This document shows, one piece after another, positions 1 through 8,156 of a DNA stretch of 64,000 bases (its first letter is position 1; each line of letters starts with the position of its first letter). The DNA comes from Streptomyces venezuelae. Lineage in GTDB: Bacteria > Actinomycetota > Actinomycetes > Streptomycetales > Streptomycetaceae. Below the pieces are notes generated by a model. It was not told the DNA's origin and did not search any database. It saw nothing but the letters and a program-made list of their open reading frames with translations. The position numbers were made by a program, and so were the translations under genes. The DNA lies in the NCBI RefSeq assembly GCF_008642315.1, contig NZ_CP029192.1:4650001-4714000 (forward strand), given 5' to 3'.

Positions 1-261
1 GCCCTGCCGGGCGAGGACGACGTTGCCGACCTCCGCCCGTCCGCTCGCCGTGACGAGCGCGGTGGACGCGACGGGCGCGTAGCCCACCGCGGTCACGATG
101 ACGGTGTAGGGGCCGGCCGCGAGGGCGGCCCCGTCCCGTACGACGCCCTCGTCGTCCGCCTCGGCCCGCAGTACCTGCGTCCCGGTCATGTCCGTCACCG
201 TGACGACGGCGTGGGGCACGGCCCATCCGTCACGCGTCCGGATCCGAGCGTTCAGTGCCAT
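1..261 (-). CDS. Carboxypeptidase-regulatory-like domain protein, probably YceI family (partial)
   Basis: The gene starts with ATG at 261 and runs off the left edge, so only the first 87 residues are visible. They form a single beta-sandwich of the carboxypeptidase-regulatory (CarboxypepD_reg) type, with the typical core AGPYTVIVTAVGYAP. From memory of Streptomyces genomes this N-terminal domain is followed by a YceI lipid-binding domain; that part lies outside the window and is inference. It sits downstream of, and in the same direction as, the MarR-MFS pair, whose exporter carries related domains at its C-terminus. A strong terminator lies between them, so it is probably transcribed separately. 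Confidence 0.7.
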   Translation of the reverse strand, partial: MALNARIRTRDGWAVPHAVVTVTDMTGTQVLRAEADDEGVVRDGAALAAGPYTVIVTAVGYAPVASTALVTASGRAEVGNVVLARQG

Positions 262-419
262 CCCGTTTACTCCTTGCCGGGCTTCCCGCTCCGGGAAGCC
301 TCACAGTCCGGGCCCGTCCGGGCCCGGTGCACGCTTCGATACGCAGACGGCCCCCGGCGGCGGTGACTGGCCGTCCCCTGCCATGTGTGCCACCGCCGGC
401 CCGGGGGCCCTTTCCACCA

Positions 420-464
420 CCGGCCCGTGGCCGCGCCTCCGCTCGGGGCGCGGCCACGGGCCGG
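420..464 (-). terminator. Strong hairpin terminator after the MFS gene
   Basis: A perfect 18-bp inverted repeat (arms 420-437 and 447-464, 9-nt loop) begins 5 bp past the exporter stop codon. It lacks a T-tract, as is common for Streptomyces terminators. Confidence 0.8.
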
Positions 465-469
465 AGCCG

Positions 470-3034
470 TCACTCGCCCGGGTGGGCGAGCTCGATGTCG
501 TGGCCGTCGATGCCGCTGCCGGCCACCGTCAGGCCCGTGGCCACCGGCGGGTACCCCGTCGCGATGACCGTGTAGTCGCCGCTGTCCAGGTCGGTGAAGG
601 CGTACGCCCCGTCCGACCCGGTGGTCGCGGTGGCGACCACGTTGCCCGCGGCGTCCACGAGGGTGACGCGCGCGTCGTTCAGCGCCGAGCCGCCCGCCCG
701 CACGGTGCCGAGCACCCGTGCGCCGGAGTTGAGCTCGACCTCGACCCGGGTGACCCCGGTGCCGCCGACCTCGACGGGCAGCGCGAGCGGCCGGTGTCCG
801 GCGGCGTTCACCGCGATGGTGACGGTGCCGGGGACCAGCTCGGCGAAGGTGAACTCGCCCTGCTCGCCGGAGAGCCCGGTGGCGAGGACGTCACCGCGCA
901 CGTCGGTCACGATGACCATGGCGCCGTTGACGGGCAGCTTGCTGTCCGCGTCCCGCACCAGACCGCTGAGCCCGCTCGTGCCGCTGAGCAGGATGTCGTA
1001 CGCGAGGGTGTCCTCGCCCACGACGACCGTGGAAGCCTGCGGCTGGAACCCGTCGGCGGAGGCGATCAGCACGTACGACCCGGCGCCGGGGGCGTCGACG
1101 GAGTACGAACCGTCGCCCTGCGCGACCGAGCGGCCGAGCTGCCGTCCCCCGAGGGAGATCAGCGTGACGGCGGCCTGCGGGACCGGCGCGCTCTCGGCGC
1201 CGCGGACGAAGCCGCGGACCGGGATGCCGCCCGTGACCGGCGGGAGCTCACCGGAGCCCGCGCCGGGCTGTGCGGCGGACGCCACGGCGGCGAGCCGCTG
1301 CGTGCCCTCGGGGCCTGTCTCGGCCCCCGACGCGACGGAGGCGAGCACGGGCTGCTCGGCGGTGGCCGCCGCGTCGCCCGCGGGAGCCGCGGCGGTGTCG
1401 GCCGGAGCCGGGCCGTCGGTCGTCTCCGAGGCGGCCTGGGCCAGCGCGCCCGACGTCCGCAGCGGGACCTCCTTGATGAACAGCGTGATCAGGAAGGCGA
1501 TCAGCGCCATCGGGGCGGCGATGAGGAAGACGTCGGCGATGCCGTGTCCGTACGCGCTCTCCATGACCGTGCGGAACGGCTCGGGGATCTTCGACAGGTC
1601 GGGGATGCCGCCGCCACCGGTGCCGCCGTGGCCGAACTGCGCCGCGGCCTTCGGGCCGAGGTCGGCGATGCCGTCCTTGACGTAGTCGGTGATCCGCGTC
1701 GACATGATCGCGCCGAGCGCCGAGACACCCATCGCACCGCCCAGCGAGCGGAAGAAGGTGACGGTGGAGCTGGCGGAACCGAGGTCCTCGGGAGCGACCT
1801 GGTTCTGCGTGCAGAGCACGAGGTTCTGCATCATCATGCCGATGCCGAGACCCATCAGGGCCATGAAGATCGCGATGTGCCAGTACTCGGTGTCGTACCG
1901 GATGGTGCCGAGCAGGCCGAGGCCCGCCGTCACCAGCACGCCACCGCTGACCAGCCACGCCTTCCACTTGCCGGTCTTGGTGATGACCTGGCCGGAGACG
2001 GTGGACGAGACGAACAGACCACCGATCATCGGGATCGTCATGACGCCGGACATCGTCGGGGACTCGCCCCGCGCCAGCTGGAAGTACTGGCTGAAGAAGA
2101 CCGTGCCCGCGAACATCGCGACACCCACGAAGAGCGAGGCGAGCGAGGCGAGCGTGATGGTGCGGTTGCGGAAGAGCCGCAGCGGGATGATCGGCTCGGT
2201 CGCCTTGGACTCGACGAGCACGAAGATCAGACCGAGCAGGACCGAACCGCCGACCATGGCGCCGGTCTGCCAGGACATCCAGTCGTACTTGTCGCCGGCG
2301 AAGGTGACCCAGACGAGCAGCAGGCAGACGGCGGCGCTGATGAAGAACGCGCCGGCCCAGTCGACCTTGACGTCACGCTTGACGACGGGGAGCTTCAGCG
2401 TCTTCTGGAGCACGATCAGCGCGATGATCGCGAAGGGCACGCCGACGTAGAAGCACCAGCGCCAGCCGAGCCACGAGGTGTCGGTGATGACACCGCCGAG
2501 CAGCGGGCCGCCGACGGTGGCGACGGCGAAGGTCGCGCCGAGGTAGCCGGAGTACCGGCCGCGCTCGCGCGGGGAGATCATCGCCGCCATGACGATCTGC
2601 GCCAGGGCGGAGAGACCGCCCACGCCGATGCCCTGCACAACGCGGCAGGCGATCAGCATCCCTGCGCTCTGCGAGAGACCGGCGACGACCGAACCGCCGA
2701 CGTAGATGACCAGGGCTATCTGTACGAGCGCCTTCTTGCTGAAGAGGTCGGACAGCTTGCCCCACAGCGGGGTGGTCGCGGTCATGGCGAGCAGCGACGC
2801 GGTGACGACCCAGGTGTAGGCGGACTGGCCGCCGCCGAGGTCGCCGATGATTTCGGGCAGGGCGTTGGAGACGATCGTCGACGAGAGGATCGCCACGAAC
2901 ATGCCGAGCAGGAGCCCGGACAGCGCTTCCATGATCTGCCGGTGCGTCATCGGAGCGTTCTCACCGCTGTGACCGTGGTGCGCTCCGTGCTTGGCATGGC
3001 TGCCCCGCACACCGGCTGGTGTGGTTGTTGCCAT
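470..3034 (-). CDS. DHA2-type MFS drug exporter with C-terminal Ig-like regulatory domains
   Basis: This is an 854-residue protein. Residues about 30-540 are a DHA2-family major facilitator with an estimated 14 membrane segments: an N-terminal segment ending SSTIVSNALPEI, a loop motif GKLSDLFSKK and the antiporter-type motif VGGPLLGG. Such proteins export hydrophobic drugs or metabolites with proton exchange. About 280 further residues form three tandem carboxypeptidase-regulatory-like beta-sandwich domains (FVRG..., LVRDAD..., TVRAGG...), an unusual addition for an MFS protein. The stop codon of the upstream MarR gene is 13 bp away, so the two form an operon and the MarR protein is the likely repressor. 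The substrate cannot be told from sequence. Confidence 0.93.
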   Translation of the reverse strand: MATTTPAGVRGSHAKHGAHHGHSGENAPMTHRQIMEALSGLLLGMFVAILSSTIVSNALPEIIGDLGGGQSAYTWVVTASLLAMTATTPLWGKLSDLFSKKALVQIALVIYVGGSVVAGLSQSAGMLIACRVVQGIGVGGLSALAQIVMAAMISPRERGRYSGYLGATFAVATVGGPLLGGVITDTSWLGWRWCFYVGVPFAIIALIVLQKTLKLPVVKRDVKVDWAGAFFISAAVCLLLVWVTFAGDKYDWMSWQTGAMVGGSVLLGLIFVLVESKATEPIIPLRLFRNRTITLASLASLFVGVAMFAGTVFFSQYFQLARGESPTMSGVMTIPMIGGLFVSSTVSGQVITKTGKWKAWLVSGGVLVTAGLGLLGTIRYDTEYWHIAIFMALMGLGIGMMMQNLVLCTQNQVAPEDLGSASSTVTFFRSLGGAMGVSALGAIMSTRITDYVKDGIADLGPKAAAQFGHGGTGGGGIPDLSKIPEPFRTVMESAYGHGIADVFLIAAPMALIAFLITLFIKEVPLRTSGALAQAASETTDGPAPADTAAAPAGDAAATAEQPVLASVASGAETGPEGTQRLAAVASAAQPGAGSGELPPVTGGIPVRGFVRGAESAPVPQAAVTLISLGGRQLGRSVAQGDGSYSVDAPGAGSYVLIASADGFQPQASTVVVGEDTLAYDILLSGTSGLSGLVRDADSKLPVNGAMVIVTDVRGDVLATGLSGEQGEFTFAELVPGTVTIAVNAAGHRPLALPVEVGGTGVTRVEVELNSGARVLGTVRAGGSALNDARVTLVDAAGNVVATATTGSDGAYAFTDLDSGDYTVIATGYPPVATGLTVAGSGIDGHDIELAHPGE

Positions 3035-3047
3035 GGACTTCCTTTTC

Positions 3048-3551
3048 TTACGCGGGTGTACGGGTGGTCTCCGACGTGGTCCGCACGTCGTGGGGGGAAG
3101 GGGTCAGCCGGGCCGAAGCCGCGCGGCAGTCCCCGAAGCTGTCGCGAAGGCGCGCCAGCAACGTGCTGAGCTGGACGACCTCGTCGTCGGTCCAGTCGTG
3201 CAGGTAGTGGGTGAGCGTCCGGATGGAGAGCTCGGAGAGCTCGTCCACCTTGGCCTTGCCCTCGGGCGTGAGCCGCAGGATCCGGGAGCGCTTGTCGGCG
3301 GGGTCGGGATCGCGGACGATCCATTCCTTGTCCGCGACATGGGCGACGTGGCGGCTGGTCACCGACGTGTCGACGGCGAGCAGCTCCGCGAGCCTGCTCA
3401 TCCGCATCGCACCGTGGCGGTCGAGCAGAATGAGTACGGCGGCGGATCCGGCGGGGCAGTCGTGCGGCAGGCCCCGTCCGAGGCCGCGCTTCACGGCACC
3501 GATGGCGCTGAGCTGTCGGGCCAGCTCCTCGTACTGACGCTGCGCGGCCAC
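3048..3551 (-). CDS. MarR-family transcriptional regulator
   Basis: This is a 167-residue winged-helix regulator. The recognition region (SRLAELLAVDTSVTSRHVAHV) and wing (DPADKRSRILRLTPEG) are typical of MarR proteins that bind a palindrome as dimers and release it on ligand binding. The GTG at 3551 is chosen because a strong Shine-Dalgarno (AGGAGGT) lies 3 to 4 nt upstream; a longer reading frame starting at 3611 would run through the putative promoter and operators. It is the first gene of an operon with the DHA2 exporter, so it probably represses itself and the exporter. Confidence 0.9.
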   Translation of the reverse strand: MAAQRQYEELARQLSAIGAVKRGLGRGLPHDCPAGSAAVLILLDRHGAMRMSRLAELLAVDTSVTSRHVAHVADKEWIVRDPDPADKRSRILRLTPEGKAKVDELSELSIRTLTHYLHDWTDDEVVQLSTLLARLRDSFGDCRAASARLTPSPHDVRTTSETTRTPA

Positions 3552-3569
3552 GGCACCTCCTATTTTTTG

Positions 3570-3611
3570 TTGCTTAGGGCAACGATAGAAGCGGTTGGTT
3601 GCCGCAGGCAA
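3570..3611 (-). promoter_or_regulatory. Two palindromic operators overlapping the MarR-MFS promoter
   Basis: Two copies of TTGC-N5-GCAA lie at 3570-3582 and 3599-3611, 29 bp apart. On the minus strand a candidate -35 (TTGCCT) overlaps the distal copy and a candidate -10 (TATCGT) lies 18 bp later, just before the proximal copy. This is the layout expected for autorepression by a MarR dimer. The palindromes are seen directly; binding is inferred. Confidence 0.6.
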
Positions 3612-3687
3612 ATTAAAAAGGGCCCATCGGACTAAAGAGTCGGCAAAGCGTTGGGGCTCCGCTCGTAAAGTCGCTGGCCAGAGGGGG

Positions 3688-3717
3688 TTGGGCCGATGGC
3701 GCAGGATTCGCTAGGGT
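3688..3717 (+). promoter_or_regulatory. Candidate vegetative promoter for the small membrane protein gene
   Basis: TTGGGC (3688-3693) and TAGGGT (3712-3717) are separated by 18 bp, and the ATG at 3726 begins 8 nt after the -10 box. The mRNA would therefore be leaderless or nearly so. Confidence 0.45.
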
Positions 3718-3725
3718 CCTGCTCC

Positions 3726-3920
3726 ATGGCACACAACCCCCAGGGCAACCCCGATCCCGCTGGCAGCACGCAGATGTTCCGCGCGTTCGTCGACGAGGCG
3801 CCGCGCGGCGGCCGCCAGCAGGCGGCGCCTTCCTCTTCCGGCCCGCGCGTGGGCCTGATCATCGGCGTGATCCTCGCGATCGCGGTGGTGGCGGGGGTGG
3901 CGTGGCTGGCGCTGTCGTAG
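3726..3920 (+). CDS. Small single-pass membrane protein
   Basis: This is a 64-residue protein: a polar N-terminal half containing MFRAFVDEAPRGG, then one hydrophobic segment (VGLIIGVILAIAVVAGVAWLAL) that reaches almost to the C-terminus, as in a tail-anchored topology. An in-frame ATG at 3696 exists, but a promoter-like -10 box at 3712-3717 argues for the start at 3726. It is divergent from the MarR operon. I recognise the general type in Streptomyces but not a function. Confidence 0.7.
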   Translation: MAHNPQGNPDPAGSTQMFRAFVDEAPRGGRQQAAPSSSGPRVGLIIGVILAIAVVAGVAWLALS

Positions 3921-3965
3921 GCGACTGCGCTTGAACGGTCTCTTCTGCGGGCGCGTCGTGGCCGC

Positions 3966-4100
3966 TCGCGCAGTTCCCCGCGCCCCTGACTACTCGCCCC
4001 TGCGGGGCTCGGTACGCCGGATGACCTCAGGGCCGCGGGGAACTGACACCTGACGGCTGGGCCCGCGCCGGACTGCCCAGGGGCGCGGGGAACTGCGCGA
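3966..4100. repeat. Long inverted repeat between convergent genes
   Basis: The 23-bp arms at 3966-3988 and 4078-4100 are perfect reverse complements with the core GTTCCCCGCGCCCC, the element often seen between genes in Streptomyces. A partial third copy (CGCGGGGAACTG) lies at 4034-4045 and a small inner hairpin near 3996. The element separates a rightward gene from a leftward one, so it may act as a bidirectional terminator. Confidence 0.75.
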
Positions 4101-4145
4101 CCAGCCCCCACGCACCCGCAGACGGAGCCGCGCCCCGAGCACGGG

Positions 4146-4928
4146 CTAGTCCCACTTCACCGCGACGTCTCGCGTCTCCACGTGCATACCGAGCGGAACC
4201 CGCCACGCATCGACACATACCGGCCAGGTTTTCACCCTCTTCTGACCGGCCCCGATCGGCGTCGGCAGCTTCACGGTCGACTCGATCGTGGCCCAGTCGA
4301 CGCCGAGCGCCCCGATGATGTGCGTCCCGAAGGTCACCGTGCCCGAACGCACCGGTGACCCACCGGTGTTGCGGAAGGCGACGGTCACGCTCTCGCACCA
4401 GCGCTTGTCCGCGGGCTTCCGGTCGGGATCGCCGACGGAGAGCGCGGCGGGCCCGCTGGGCGGATCGGGGCGTGGGTCGGGCTTCGGGTCCGGCTTCGGG
4501 TCGGGTCTCGGATCGGGCTCCGGCTTCTGAGAGCCGGGGGCGTCCGTTCCGGGACTGCCCCTCCCCGTACCCGTACCCGGGCCGGCACCCGCACCCGTGC
4601 CCGACGCGCCGCTGCCCGAACGGCTCTCCGCACGGTCGCCGGACTCCGAACCCCCCGTCGCAGCGGGCGACTTCCCCTCCGAGCCGCCCTCGCCACGGGG
4701 TCCCGCCGAGGAGGACCCGCCGCCCCCACGGGCGGCGGACACGCCGTCCGCCTCGTCGAGCGGCACCAACTTCACGTCACCGGTGGGGCCCACGGCCTGC
4801 CGCCGCTCGGGCGCCGCCCCGGTCGCCACGTAACCGTCGCCGCCGCCGTCGCCGCAGGCGGACAGCAGCCCGCCGAGGCAGAGCACGGCGGCACCCGCAC
4901 CGAGCACGTTCCGTACGCCACGTCGCAT
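4146..4928 (-). CDS. Secreted lipoprotein with Pro/Asp/Lys-rich linker
   Basis: This is a 260-residue protein. A signal peptide ends in the lipobox LLSAC, so it should be a lipoprotein on the outer face of the membrane. A long low-complexity stretch follows, rich in Gly, Ser and PDPKPDP-type repeats and typical of a wall-spanning spacer. The C-terminal ~100 residues look folded (conserved Trp and Cys; strand-like VTVAFRNTGGSPV). No enzymatic motif is visible. It is not obviously in an operon. Function unknown. Confidence 0.8.
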   Translation of the reverse strand: MRRGVRNVLGAGAAVLCLGGLLSACGDGGGDGYVATGAAPERRQAVGPTGDVKLVPLDEADGVSAARGGGGSSSAGPRGEGGSEGKSPAATGGSESGDRAESRSGSGASGTGAGAGPGTGTGRGSPGTDAPGSQKPEPDPRPDPKPDPKPDPRPDPPSGPAALSVGDPDRKPADKRWCESVTVAFRNTGGSPVRSGTVTFGTHIIGALGVDWATIESTVKLPTPIGAGQKRVKTWPVCVDAWRVPLGMHVETRDVAVKWD

Positions 4929-4996
4929 CGCGCCAGTGTGGCTGACGGTCCGTCAATTAGGAACCCCGTCAGCAACACGGGTGACCCGCAAGCGAC

Positions 4997-5033
4997 TTGA
5001 CGCGCTCAGCCCGAATTGACGCGCTCAGTCCGA
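4997..5033. repeat. Short tandem duplication at the 3' end of sigN
   Basis: An 18-bp unit (TTGACGCGCTCAG...) occurs at 4997-5014 and 5016-5033 with one mismatch. The second copy contains the sigN stop codon, so the duplication has placed a second stop-containing copy just downstream. Confidence 0.6.
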
Positions 5034-5888
5034 GATGAGCCCTTCGCGCAGCTGCGCGAGCGTCCGGGTCAGCAGCCGGGAGACGTGCATCTGCGAGATG
5101 CCGACCTCCTCGCCGATCTGGGACTGCGTCATGTTGGCGAAGAACCGCAGCATGATGATGCGGCGCTCGCGCGGCGGCAGCTTGGCGAGCAGCGGCTTGA
5201 GGGACTCGCGGTACTCCACGCCCTCCAGCGCCGTGTCCTCGTACCCGAGCCGGTCCGCGAGGGAGCCCTCGCCGCCGTCGTCCTCGGGGGTCGGGGAGTC
5301 GAGCGACGACGCCGTGTACGCGTTGCCGACCGCGAGGCCGTCGACGACGTCCTCCTCCGAGACGCCGAGCGCGGCGGCGAGCTCGGGCACGGTCGGCGAA
5401 CGGTCGAGCCGCTGGGCGAGCTCGTCGCTGGTCTTCGTGAGGGCGAGCCGCAGCTCCTGGAGGCGGCGCGGCACGCGCACCGACCAACTCGTGTCCCGGA
5501 AGAAGCGCTTGATCTCGCCGACGACCGTCGGCATCGCGAACGTCGGGAACTCCACGCCGCGTTCGCAGTCGAAACGGTCGATCGCCTTGATCAGACCGAT
5601 CGTTCCGACCTGGACGATGTCCTCCATCGGTTCGTTGCGACTGCGGAAGCGCGCCGCCGCGTACCGCACGAGCGGCAGGTTGAGCTCGATGAGCGTGTCG
5701 CGTACATAGACGCGCTCCGGGCTGTCCTGGGCGAGCGTGGCGAGCCGCAGGAAGAGGGAGCGGGACAGGGTCCGGGTGTCGATGGCTTCCGAGGCTGTTG
5801 AGCTGTGAAGCGCGTCGGGCGCGGATTCGCTCGGGCTCTTGACGAGCGTGAGCGTGAGCACCTTCGAGCTGCCCTGGTCTGCGGACAT
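5025..5888 (-). CDS. sigN: RNA polymerase sigma factor, SigB/SigF family
   Basis: This is a 287-residue group 3 sigma factor. Region 2 is intact ([53 protein letters not shown]), region 3 follows, and region 4 ends with a helix-turn-helix ([20 protein letters not shown]). Such factors direct stress and developmental transcription and are normally held by anti-sigma factors; none is encoded next to it. ATG 5888 is chosen for the Shine-Dalgarno AAGGGGGTGG; the open frame continues upstream without a better start. The symbol rests on its position directly after a close sigF homologue, an arrangement I recall from S. coelicolor. A terminator and separate promoter lie between the two. Confidence 0.88.
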   Translation of the reverse strand: MSADQGSSKVLTLTLVKSPSESAPDALHSSTASEAIDTRTLSRSLFLRLATLAQDSPERVYVRDTLIELNLPLVRYAAARFRSRNEPMEDIVQVGTIGLIKAIDRFDCERGVEFPTFAMPTVVGEIKRFFRDTSWSVRVPRRLQELRLALTKTSDELAQRLDRSPTVPELAAALGVSEEDVVDGLAVGNAYTASSLDSPTPEDDGGEGSLADRLGYEDTALEGVEYRESLKPLLAKLPPRERRIIMLRFFANMTQSQIGEEVGISQMHVSRLLTRTLAQLREGLISD

Positions 5889-5954
5889 GCCACCCCCTTG
5901 AGGTCGCGGACGGTCGCGGCGAGCGCTCCGTCGGAGGAACGCAGCCTCCACCTG

Positions 5955-5981
5955 AATACCGGAGGTGGGGCTACGGCAAAC
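5955..5981 (-). promoter_or_regulatory. Candidate SigB-type promoter for sigN
   Basis: On the minus strand GTTT (5981-5978) and GGTATT (5960-5955) are 17 bp apart, resembling SigB-family promoters (GTTT, then GGGTAT). It lies 67 bp before the sigN start, so sigN could be read by itself or by SigF. A CCACCT/AGGTGG inverted repeat overlaps the -10 region. Low certainty. Confidence 0.35.
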
Positions 5982-6087
5982 GCGGTTCCAGCAGAATGTC
6001 ACATGTCGGCAACACGCTGTAGTTACTTGTCGACAAACAAGGGTGACATCCGTGCAGGAAAGAGGGGGTCTGGGGCTTTTCGGCAAA

Positions 6088-6119
6088 GAGTGCCGTCGGG
6101 AACAGCCCCGACGGCACTC
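6088..6119 (-). terminator. Terminator between sigF and sigN
   Basis: A perfect 13-bp stem (arms 6088-6100 and 6107-6119, 6-nt loop) is followed on the minus strand by a short T-run. It begins 12 bp after the sigF stop, so sigN is probably not simply co-transcribed. Confidence 0.85.
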
Positions 6120-6131
6120 CACTCGAACCGG

Positions 6132-6983
6132 TTACGCCTCGATACGGTTTGCGGACCGGAGGCGTGCGAAGCTCCTGGCGAGGAGTCGCGACACGTGCAT
6201 CTGCGAAACCCCCAGCTCGGCGCTGATCTGTGACTGCGTCAGATTGCTGTAGTAGCGCAGGAGGAGGATCCGCTGCTCGCGCTCGGGCAGCTGGACCAGG
6301 AGGTGGCGTACGAGGTCGCGGTGCTCGACGCCGTCGAGTGCGGGATCCTCGTAGCCGAGCCGGTCGAGCAGGCCGGGCAGCCCGTCGCCCTCCTGGGCGG
6401 CCTCCAGTGAGGTCGCGTGGTACGAGCGTCCTGCCTCGATGCAGGCGAGCACCTCGTCCTCGGTGATGCGCAGCCGCTCGGCGATCTCCGAGGTCGTCGG
6501 CGAACGTCCGAAGGCGGTGGTGAGGTCCTCGGTCGCCCCGGTCACCTGCACCCACAGCTCGTGCAGGCGCCGCGGTACGTGGACCGTGCGCACGTTGTCG
6601 CGGAAGTACCGCTTGATCTCGCCCACCACGGTCGGCATCGCGAAGGTCGGGAACTGCACGCCGCGCTCGGGGTCGAACCGGTCGATGGCGTTGATGAGCC
6701 CGATGGTGCCGACCTGGACGACGTCCTCCATCGGCTCGTTGCGGCTGCGGAAGCGGGCGGCCGCGTACCGCACGAGCGGCAGATTGGCCTCGATGAGCGC
6801 GCCGCGCACCCTGCCGTGTTCGGAGCTGCCCGGCTCCAGGTCCTTGAGCTGGCCGAAGAGGACCTGGGTGAGGGCCCGGGTGTCGGCGCCCCGGGTGCTT
6901 CCCGTGCTCCCGGTGCTCCCGGTGCTTGCGGTGCTCTGTGCGGTCCTCGCGGGTGGCGCTTCGGGCGCAGTACTGGCCGGCAC
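6132..6983 (-). CDS. sigF: RNA polymerase sigma factor SigF
   Basis: This is a 283-residue SigB-type sigma factor with a Ser/Thr/Gly-rich N-terminus, then region 2 ([26 protein letters not shown]), region 3, and region 4 with the helix-turn-helix [20 protein letters not shown] and the C-terminus RSANRIEA that I recall from Streptomyces SigF. SigF acts late in sporulation, in spore maturation and pigmentation. GTG 6983 is preferred because GGGGTGG lies 8 nt upstream; an in-frame GTG at 6995 abuts the Shine-Dalgarno too closely. Several TTGAC-like repeats lie upstream (7005-7080). The two adjacent sigma genes are clearly paralogous. Confidence 0.93.
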   Translation of the reverse strand: MPASTAPEAPPARTAQSTASTGSTGSTGSTRGADTRALTQVLFGQLKDLEPGSSEHGRVRGALIEANLPLVRYAAARFRSRNEPMEDVVQVGTIGLINAIDRFDPERGVQFPTFAMPTVVGEIKRYFRDNVRTVHVPRRLHELWVQVTGATEDLTTAFGRSPTTSEIAERLRITEDEVLACIEAGRSYHATSLEAAQEGDGLPGLLDRLGYEDPALDGVEHRDLVRHLLVQLPEREQRILLLRYYSNLTQSQISAELGVSQMHVSRLLARSFARLRSANRIEA

Positions 6984-7158
6984 GGTCAACGCCACCCCTT
7001 CTCAGTCAAACCCGGTCAAGCTCAGTCGACCTTGGTCGGTGCGTCGATCGACCTCGGTCAACTCATCCGTCAAAAGCGGTCATAGCATCACAAGACATGT
7101 GCACTGTGTGCAAGCACCTGATAACTACGTGTTGAGGGCGACTTGGGTGGTACGACGC

Positions 7159-7195
7159 GGAACGGCCCCGCACCTGTGGGGTGCGGGGCCGTTCC
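7159..7195 (-). terminator. Strong hairpin terminator after the Dabb gene
   Basis: A perfect 16-bp stem with a 5-nt loop (arms 7159-7174 and 7180-7195) lies 21 bp past the stop of the Dabb gene. Confidence 0.85.
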
Positions 7196-7216
7196 GGAGG
7201 CTGTGGGGCGGGCGGC

Positions 7217-7510
7217 TCAGAACTCGTAGTCGGCGATCACCCACGTGGCGAACTCGCGCCACAGCGCGACGCCCGCCTGGTGGGCCGGGTGCTCGATGTA
7301 CCGCTTCAGCGCATCGACGTCCTCGACCGCCGAGTTGATGGCGAAGTCGTACGCGATGGGGCGGTCGGTGATGTTCCAGTCGCACTCCCAGAACGTGAGC
7401 TCCGGGATCTGCCCGCCGAGGGCGCGGAACGCCTCGACGCCCTCGACCACGCGCGGCTCGTCGCGCTGGACGCCGTCGTTGAGCTTGAAGAGGACCAGAT
7501 GGCGGATCAC
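7217..7510 (-). CDS. Dabb family protein (stress-responsive alpha/beta barrel)
   Basis: This is a 97-residue single-domain protein. The opening RHLVLFKLNDGV, the central YDFAINSAVEDVDALKRY and the C-terminal HPAHQAGVALWREF match the dimeric ferredoxin-like Dabb fold. Members are small cytoplasmic proteins with varied or unknown activity, some catalytic in polyketide folding. GTG 7510 is chosen because AAGGAG lies 5 nt upstream; GTG 7516 directly abuts that site. It stands alone between sigF and a small membrane gene, flanked by its own terminator. Confidence 0.88.
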   Translation of the reverse strand: MIRHLVLFKLNDGVQRDEPRVVEGVEAFRALGGQIPELTFWECDWNITDRPIAYDFAINSAVEDVDALKRYIEHPAHQAGVALWREFATWVIADYEF

Positions 7511-7547
7511 GGGCACTCCTTGGAGAACGCTGCGGCCGGACAGCCGC

Positions 7548-7727
7548 TCAGTCCTTGCCTCCGTTGGCGACCCACGTCATGAAGTCGCCGATGCTCTGAG
7601 CGGCGCTCGAGATTCCCTCGAACCCTATCTGCACGTAGTCGGCGGCTTTGGCGGGGTCGGTGATGATCACGTAGAGCACGAAGACGACCACTGCGAAAAG
7701 GCCGAGCTTCTTCCATTGCACTGCCAC
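7548..7727 (-). CDS. Small conserved membrane protein
   Basis: This is a 59-residue protein with an N-terminal hydrophobic segment (LGLFAVVVFVLYVII) followed by an amphipathic stretch (YVQIGFEGISSAAQSIGDFM). The start GTG 7727 has GGGAGG 7 nt upstream; the reading frame extends further upstream but without a ribosome site. A -10-like TAGACT lies at 7782-7777. No function is known to me; one-helix proteins of this kind are widely kept in actinomycetes. Confidence 0.75.
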   Translation of the reverse strand: MAVQWKKLGLFAVVVFVLYVIITDPAKAADYVQIGFEGISSAAQSIGDFMTWVANGGKD

Positions 7728-8042
7728 GATCTGGCCTCCCCTTGCCGTGCCCCGTGTGACCCCTGTGACGGCGGCGAGTCTAACCCGGACGGTACTGACG
7801 GGGTTTTTAAGGACCAACGGCCCGGCACCAGAGGCCCTTTGCCCGCGCTCCGCGGGCGGCCCGGGGAGCAGGATTGGTGGTGAGCCCGGCGGATCTGGCA
7901 GGAATTCGCGGGGTGAGGGATTGGCCCCACTGCGGGGTCCGCGCCGTCTGCTTCCCCCCTGACGGCGGCGCTGACTTGAGGGCCAGTCCTCGTCGGGGGG
8001 AGCGGCTTGTCCCCCCGATGCCGCTTCCCCCGTCCTGACGGG
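7728..8042. other. Gene-free stretch
   Basis: Apart from the candidate -10 box of the small membrane gene (7777-7782) and a 7-bp hairpin at 7842-7858, I see no coding potential with a believable start. Two terminator-like hairpins follow at 8043-8148. Confidence 0.5.
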
Positions 8043-8083
8043 AGAGAGAACCCCGGTGCCGTACAGGCGCCGGGGTTCTCTCT
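8043..8083. terminator. Hairpin, probably a terminator
   Basis: An 18-bp stem with one G-T wobble (arms 8043-8060 and 8066-8083, loop GTACA). It lies beyond the tRNA terminator and may back it up or end an unseen transcript. Confidence 0.6.
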
Positions 8084-8114
8084 GCATGCCCCGCGGGTAC
8101 GCCCCGTGCGCACG

Positions 8115-8148
8115 ACGAAGGGCCCGTCCCTCAGGACGGGCCCTTCGT
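8115..8148 (-). terminator. tRNA-Ser terminator
   Basis: A perfect 15-bp stem with a CTCA loop (arms 8115-8129 and 8134-8148), starting 8 bp after the 3' end of tRNA-Ser. Confidence 0.85.
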
Positions 8149-8156
8149 GTCAAGAG

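Noticed and set aside
188..3169. Long open frame opposite the MFS gene
   Set aside because: Low-complexity Arg/Gly/Asp-rich translation typical of antisense frames in high-GC DNA; the opposite strand encodes a clear MFS protein.
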